This document shows, in pieces, positions 62,266 to 64,000 of a stretch of 64,000 nt of DNA. Location of the stretch: the NCBI RefSeq assembly GCF_001017435.1, contig NZ_CP011371.1:3286001-3350000 (forward strand), read 5' to 3'. Each line of letters begins with the position of its first letter. Positions within the stretch are counted from its first letter, which is position 1. Both the position numbers and the translations under genes were made by a program. This DNA is from Caldimonas brevitalea (lineage in GTDB: Bacteria; Pseudomonadota; Gammaproteobacteria; Burkholderiales; Burkholderiaceae_C). The notes under the pieces are model-generated. The model was not told the DNA's origin, ran no database searches, and saw only the letters and a program-made list of their open reading frames with translations.

Positions 62266-63138
62266 TCAGTTGTCCAGCATCTTCATCGCCTGCACCAGGC
62301 TCTTGCGCATGCGGCTGAAGGACTGGGCCAGCGTGCCGATTTCATCGCGGCTGGAGGCGTTGAATTCCGGTGCTTCCATCTCACCCAGGCTGACCCGATC
62401 GGCAATTGCCGACAAACGGCTCACCGGCTGGATCACCAGCTTCCACAACATCACGTTCAGCGCCGCGCCGATCAGCACGAACACGGCCGTCAGCAGACCC
62501 ATGAAGACCTTGAAGGCACTGTCGGCGCGCTGCAGCGGCACCGTCATCGGCACCGACACCACTTGTGCGCCGATCACCTCGTTGAAGTTCCAGCCGAAGC
62601 CGTTGGCCGGGCCGTAACGGTCGACCATGGGCTTGGGCGCCGCGTCGACGGTGCTGTGGCAGCGCAAGCAGGCCGGGTCGGTGATCTTGATCGGCCGCGC
62701 GACGTAGAGCGAGCGCCCAGTGGGGGTGTCACGCTGGCCGACGAATTCCTTGGTGTCGGGGGAGTTGCGGAACTGGTTGACGATGTCGACCTCCCACTCG
62801 ACCGCCCGGTCGCGCGGGTTGGTCGGGTTCAGCGTCGCTTCCTTGTAGGAGTAATCGGGGTACTTCTTGTGCAGCGTCGCCAGCACCTCGGTGGCCGAGT
62901 AGGCCGGCACCGACTGGGGCAAAAAGCTGTACTTCATCTGCGTTTCGAGCAGCGGGCCGATCTGGCCCGAAGTGTAGCTGCGCACCGCGAGCGCCTTTTC
63001 TATCAACAAGCGGGCGTGATCCAGCACCTCTTGCTGGGCATTACGTTGCAGCAGGTCGCGCGTGACATAGCCGGTGGCGCCGAGCCCCAGCACGAACACG
63101 AGCACGAAAACCAGATTGAACTTGAGCAGCAGTTTCAT
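62266..63138 (-). CDS. Membrane sensor with a c-type haem motif (DUF3365/Tll0287-like) and HAMP
   Basis: 290 residues. N-terminal helix (NLVFVLVFVLGLGATGYV), periplasmic domain of about 190 residues with the haem-binding motif C157-L-R-C160-H161 and GPANGFGWNFNEVIGAQVVSVPM, second helix near 212-232 (VFMGLLTAVFVLIGAALNVML), then a HAMP domain (VIQPVSRLSAIADRVSLGEMEAPEF...SSRDEIGTLAQSFSRM) ending without kinase or cyclase output. Such domains sense redox or gas signals. The missing output domain suggests that it passes its signal to the Ser/Thr kinase encoded just downstream; this is inference from adjacency. Confidence 0.85.
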   Translation of the reverse strand: MKLLLKFNLVFVLVFVLGLGATGYVTRDLLQRNAQQEVLDHARLLIEKALAVRSYTSGQIGPLLETQMKYSFLPQSVPAYSATEVLATLHKKYPDYSYKEATLNPTNPRDRAVEWEVDIVNQFRNSPDTKEFVGQRDTPTGRSLYVARPIKITDPACLRCHSTVDAAPKPMVDRYGPANGFGWNFNEVIGAQVVSVPMTVPLQRADSAFKVFMGLLTAVFVLIGAALNVMLWKLVIQPVSRLSAIADRVSLGEMEAPEFNASSRDEIGTLAQSFSRMRKSLVQAMKMLDN

Positions 63139-63183
63139 ACGAAGGTCTTGAACAGCGCCTCAACAGGGCGCCGGTAGTGATCA

Positions 63184-64000
63184 TCAGGGGCGCGCGGAAG
63201 AAGAAGACGCGCGGTGCGGCGGCGGCAGATATTTTTCGGGAAACAGCACGCGGTCCCATTCGGGATGGAGTCGCATGTTGGTGATCAGGCCCGTGCGGAA
63301 CTCCGGCTGCGACGCGAGGGGCTTCCAGCGCGGCACGAAGCTCTTGCGCAAGGACTTTTCTGACTGCAGCCATGATTGCACGTCCGCGTAGGCAACTGAG
63401 CCCAGCGTTTTAGGGGGGACGTCGCGGCCCTTGTAACGTTCGGCCAGCGGCGGCAAGGTGTCCCGGAAGGCGCGCGGCATGCGCTCGAGCATCGACGGCG
63501 CAGGCCGCGGTGAGACGCGGCTCTTGCCGTCGCCCTCCTGCTGGTAGGCCTCGCCGTTCTTCAGGCCCAGTGATGCGCCTGCCTTGCCATCGCGGCGCTC
63601 CACCACGCGGCCCTCGCCCGACTCCGAAAACGCGAAGCCGCCGTTGTCGCCGCGATGCGCCACCACCACGCCCTCGGCCGCCAGATCGAAGCTGGGTGAC
63701 GAGAAACCGAGCGGGCGGTTCTTGGCCGCTGCTCCGGCGGGCGTCGACAGCTTGAGCCAACCTTGTTGCAGATACACCCGGTTCGGCTGGCGGCCGCGCT
63801 CACCCGGCAGCGACGGTGCCAGCAGCACACGCGTGGCGGGGCCCAGGTCGGCGATTGCGCCGTCGGCGTACTCCACACGCAGCAAGCCGGTGCCCGAGGT
63901 GGTCTCGACGATGTCGTCGCGCTCCAGACGCACACCTTCGGACAGCGTGAGCTTGGAGGCGCCCCGGATCAACAGGGCCTCCCCCTCTTGGATGGTGACC
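63184..64000 (-). CDS. FecR-domain protein (5' end outside the window)
   Basis: The frame stays open to the window edge. The visible 270 residues start in VTIQEGEALLIRGASKLTLSEGVRLERDDIVETTSGTGLLRVEYADGAIADLGPATRVLL, the repeating beta pattern of FecR domains, which are usually periplasmic. The C-terminal part (PSMLERMPRAFRDTLPPLAERYKGRDVPP) is helical with a basic tail and no clear domain. It lies 45 bp before the haem-sensor gene, same strand. Probably an envelope protein of the same signalling set. Start and signal peptide cannot be seen. Confidence 0.8.
   Translation of the reverse strand, partial: VTIQEGEALLIRGASKLTLSEGVRLERDDIVETTSGTGLLRVEYADGAIADLGPATRVLLAPSLPGERGRQPNRVYLQQGWLKLSTPAGAAAKNRPLGFSSPSFDLAAEGVVVAHRGDNGGFAFSESGEGRVVERRDGKAGASLGLKNGEAYQQEGDGKSRVSPRPAPSMLERMPRAFRDTLPPLAERYKGRDVPPKTLGSVAYADVQSWLQSEKSLRKSFVPRWKPLASQPEFRTGLITNMRLHPEWDRVLFPEKYLPPPHRASSSSARP

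Noticed and set aside
60859..63177. 772-codon plus-strand frame across the kinase and sensor genes
   Set aside because: Covers two well-supported minus-strand genes and their junction; no motifs; a typical GC-rich antisense frame.

Overview
The window is about 64 kb of very GC-rich DNA (roughly 70% by eye) packed with genes. Gene content and protein character point to a betaproteobacterium of the order Burkholderiales, probably the Caldimonas/Rubrivivax/Azohydromonas side. Supporting features are a ThiD-ThiE fusion, a DUF4936 protein, NRDE, the mltG-tmk-holB-pilZ-tatD cluster and opgGH beside a GlrK/GlrR system. The genus is an inference; no rRNA or tRNA is present.

Layout. 1-3.5 kb: end of treY (trehalose from glycogen-like glucan) and glgA (glycogen synthase). 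3.5-8.8 kb, mostly minus strand: a small conserved protein, a secreted ankyrin protein, then mltG-tmk-holB-pilZ-tatD, in which mltG carries an apparent frameshift. 8.9-15 kb: ygfZ, DUF4936 and NRDE genes; a minus-strand set of thioesterase-acetyltransferase fusion, esterase and exported hydratase-like protein; an iron-type alcohol dehydrogenase. 15.4-18.8 kb: two ferritin-like proteins and a CNNM/CorC-type membrane protein. 19.4-22.9 kb: a three-gene cassette (SRPBCC protein, KAS III-like enzyme lacking the usual catalytic His, ThDP enzyme) with a lower-GC front end, the best candidate for an undescribed small biosynthetic pathway. 22.9-31 kb: patatin, sodC, tex, a Cys-rich copper-storage-like protein, a subtilisin with a small inhibitor-like partner, a CBS protein. 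31-33.4 kb: egtD-egtB (ergothioneine). 33.4-41.3 kb, minus strand: TPP riboswitch, thiC-thiO-thiS-thiG-thiDE, bioB and an SDR gene.

41.4-51.4 kb: a PLD-VTT fusion protein, then glrK, a QseG-like lipoprotein gene and glrR (sensor kinase, lipoprotein, sigma54 activator), followed by opgG-opgH (osmoregulated periplasmic glucans). Between glrR and opgG the sequence shows a perfect TGTC-N10-GACA palindrome, a second near-copy 66 bp further on, and a consensus -24/-12 sigma54 promoter. This implies that the adjacent GlrR drives glucan synthesis, wiring different from the glmY/glmZ target known in enterobacteria. This is the most valuable regulatory observation here.

51.7-60.1 kb: a type VI secretion effector island made of vgrG, a large adaptor-like protein, a PAAR-like/Rhs toxin with an HNH/WHH-type nuclease tip, and a SUKH-type immunity gene; no secretion-machine genes are in the window. 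It ends in wreckage: an IS3-type transposase fragment with an internal deletion fused to the last codons of a MarR-like gene. 60.8-64 kb, minus strand: a FecR-like protein (cut by the window edge), a membrane sensor with a c-type haem motif, and a Ser/Thr kinase with a duplicated C-terminal module.
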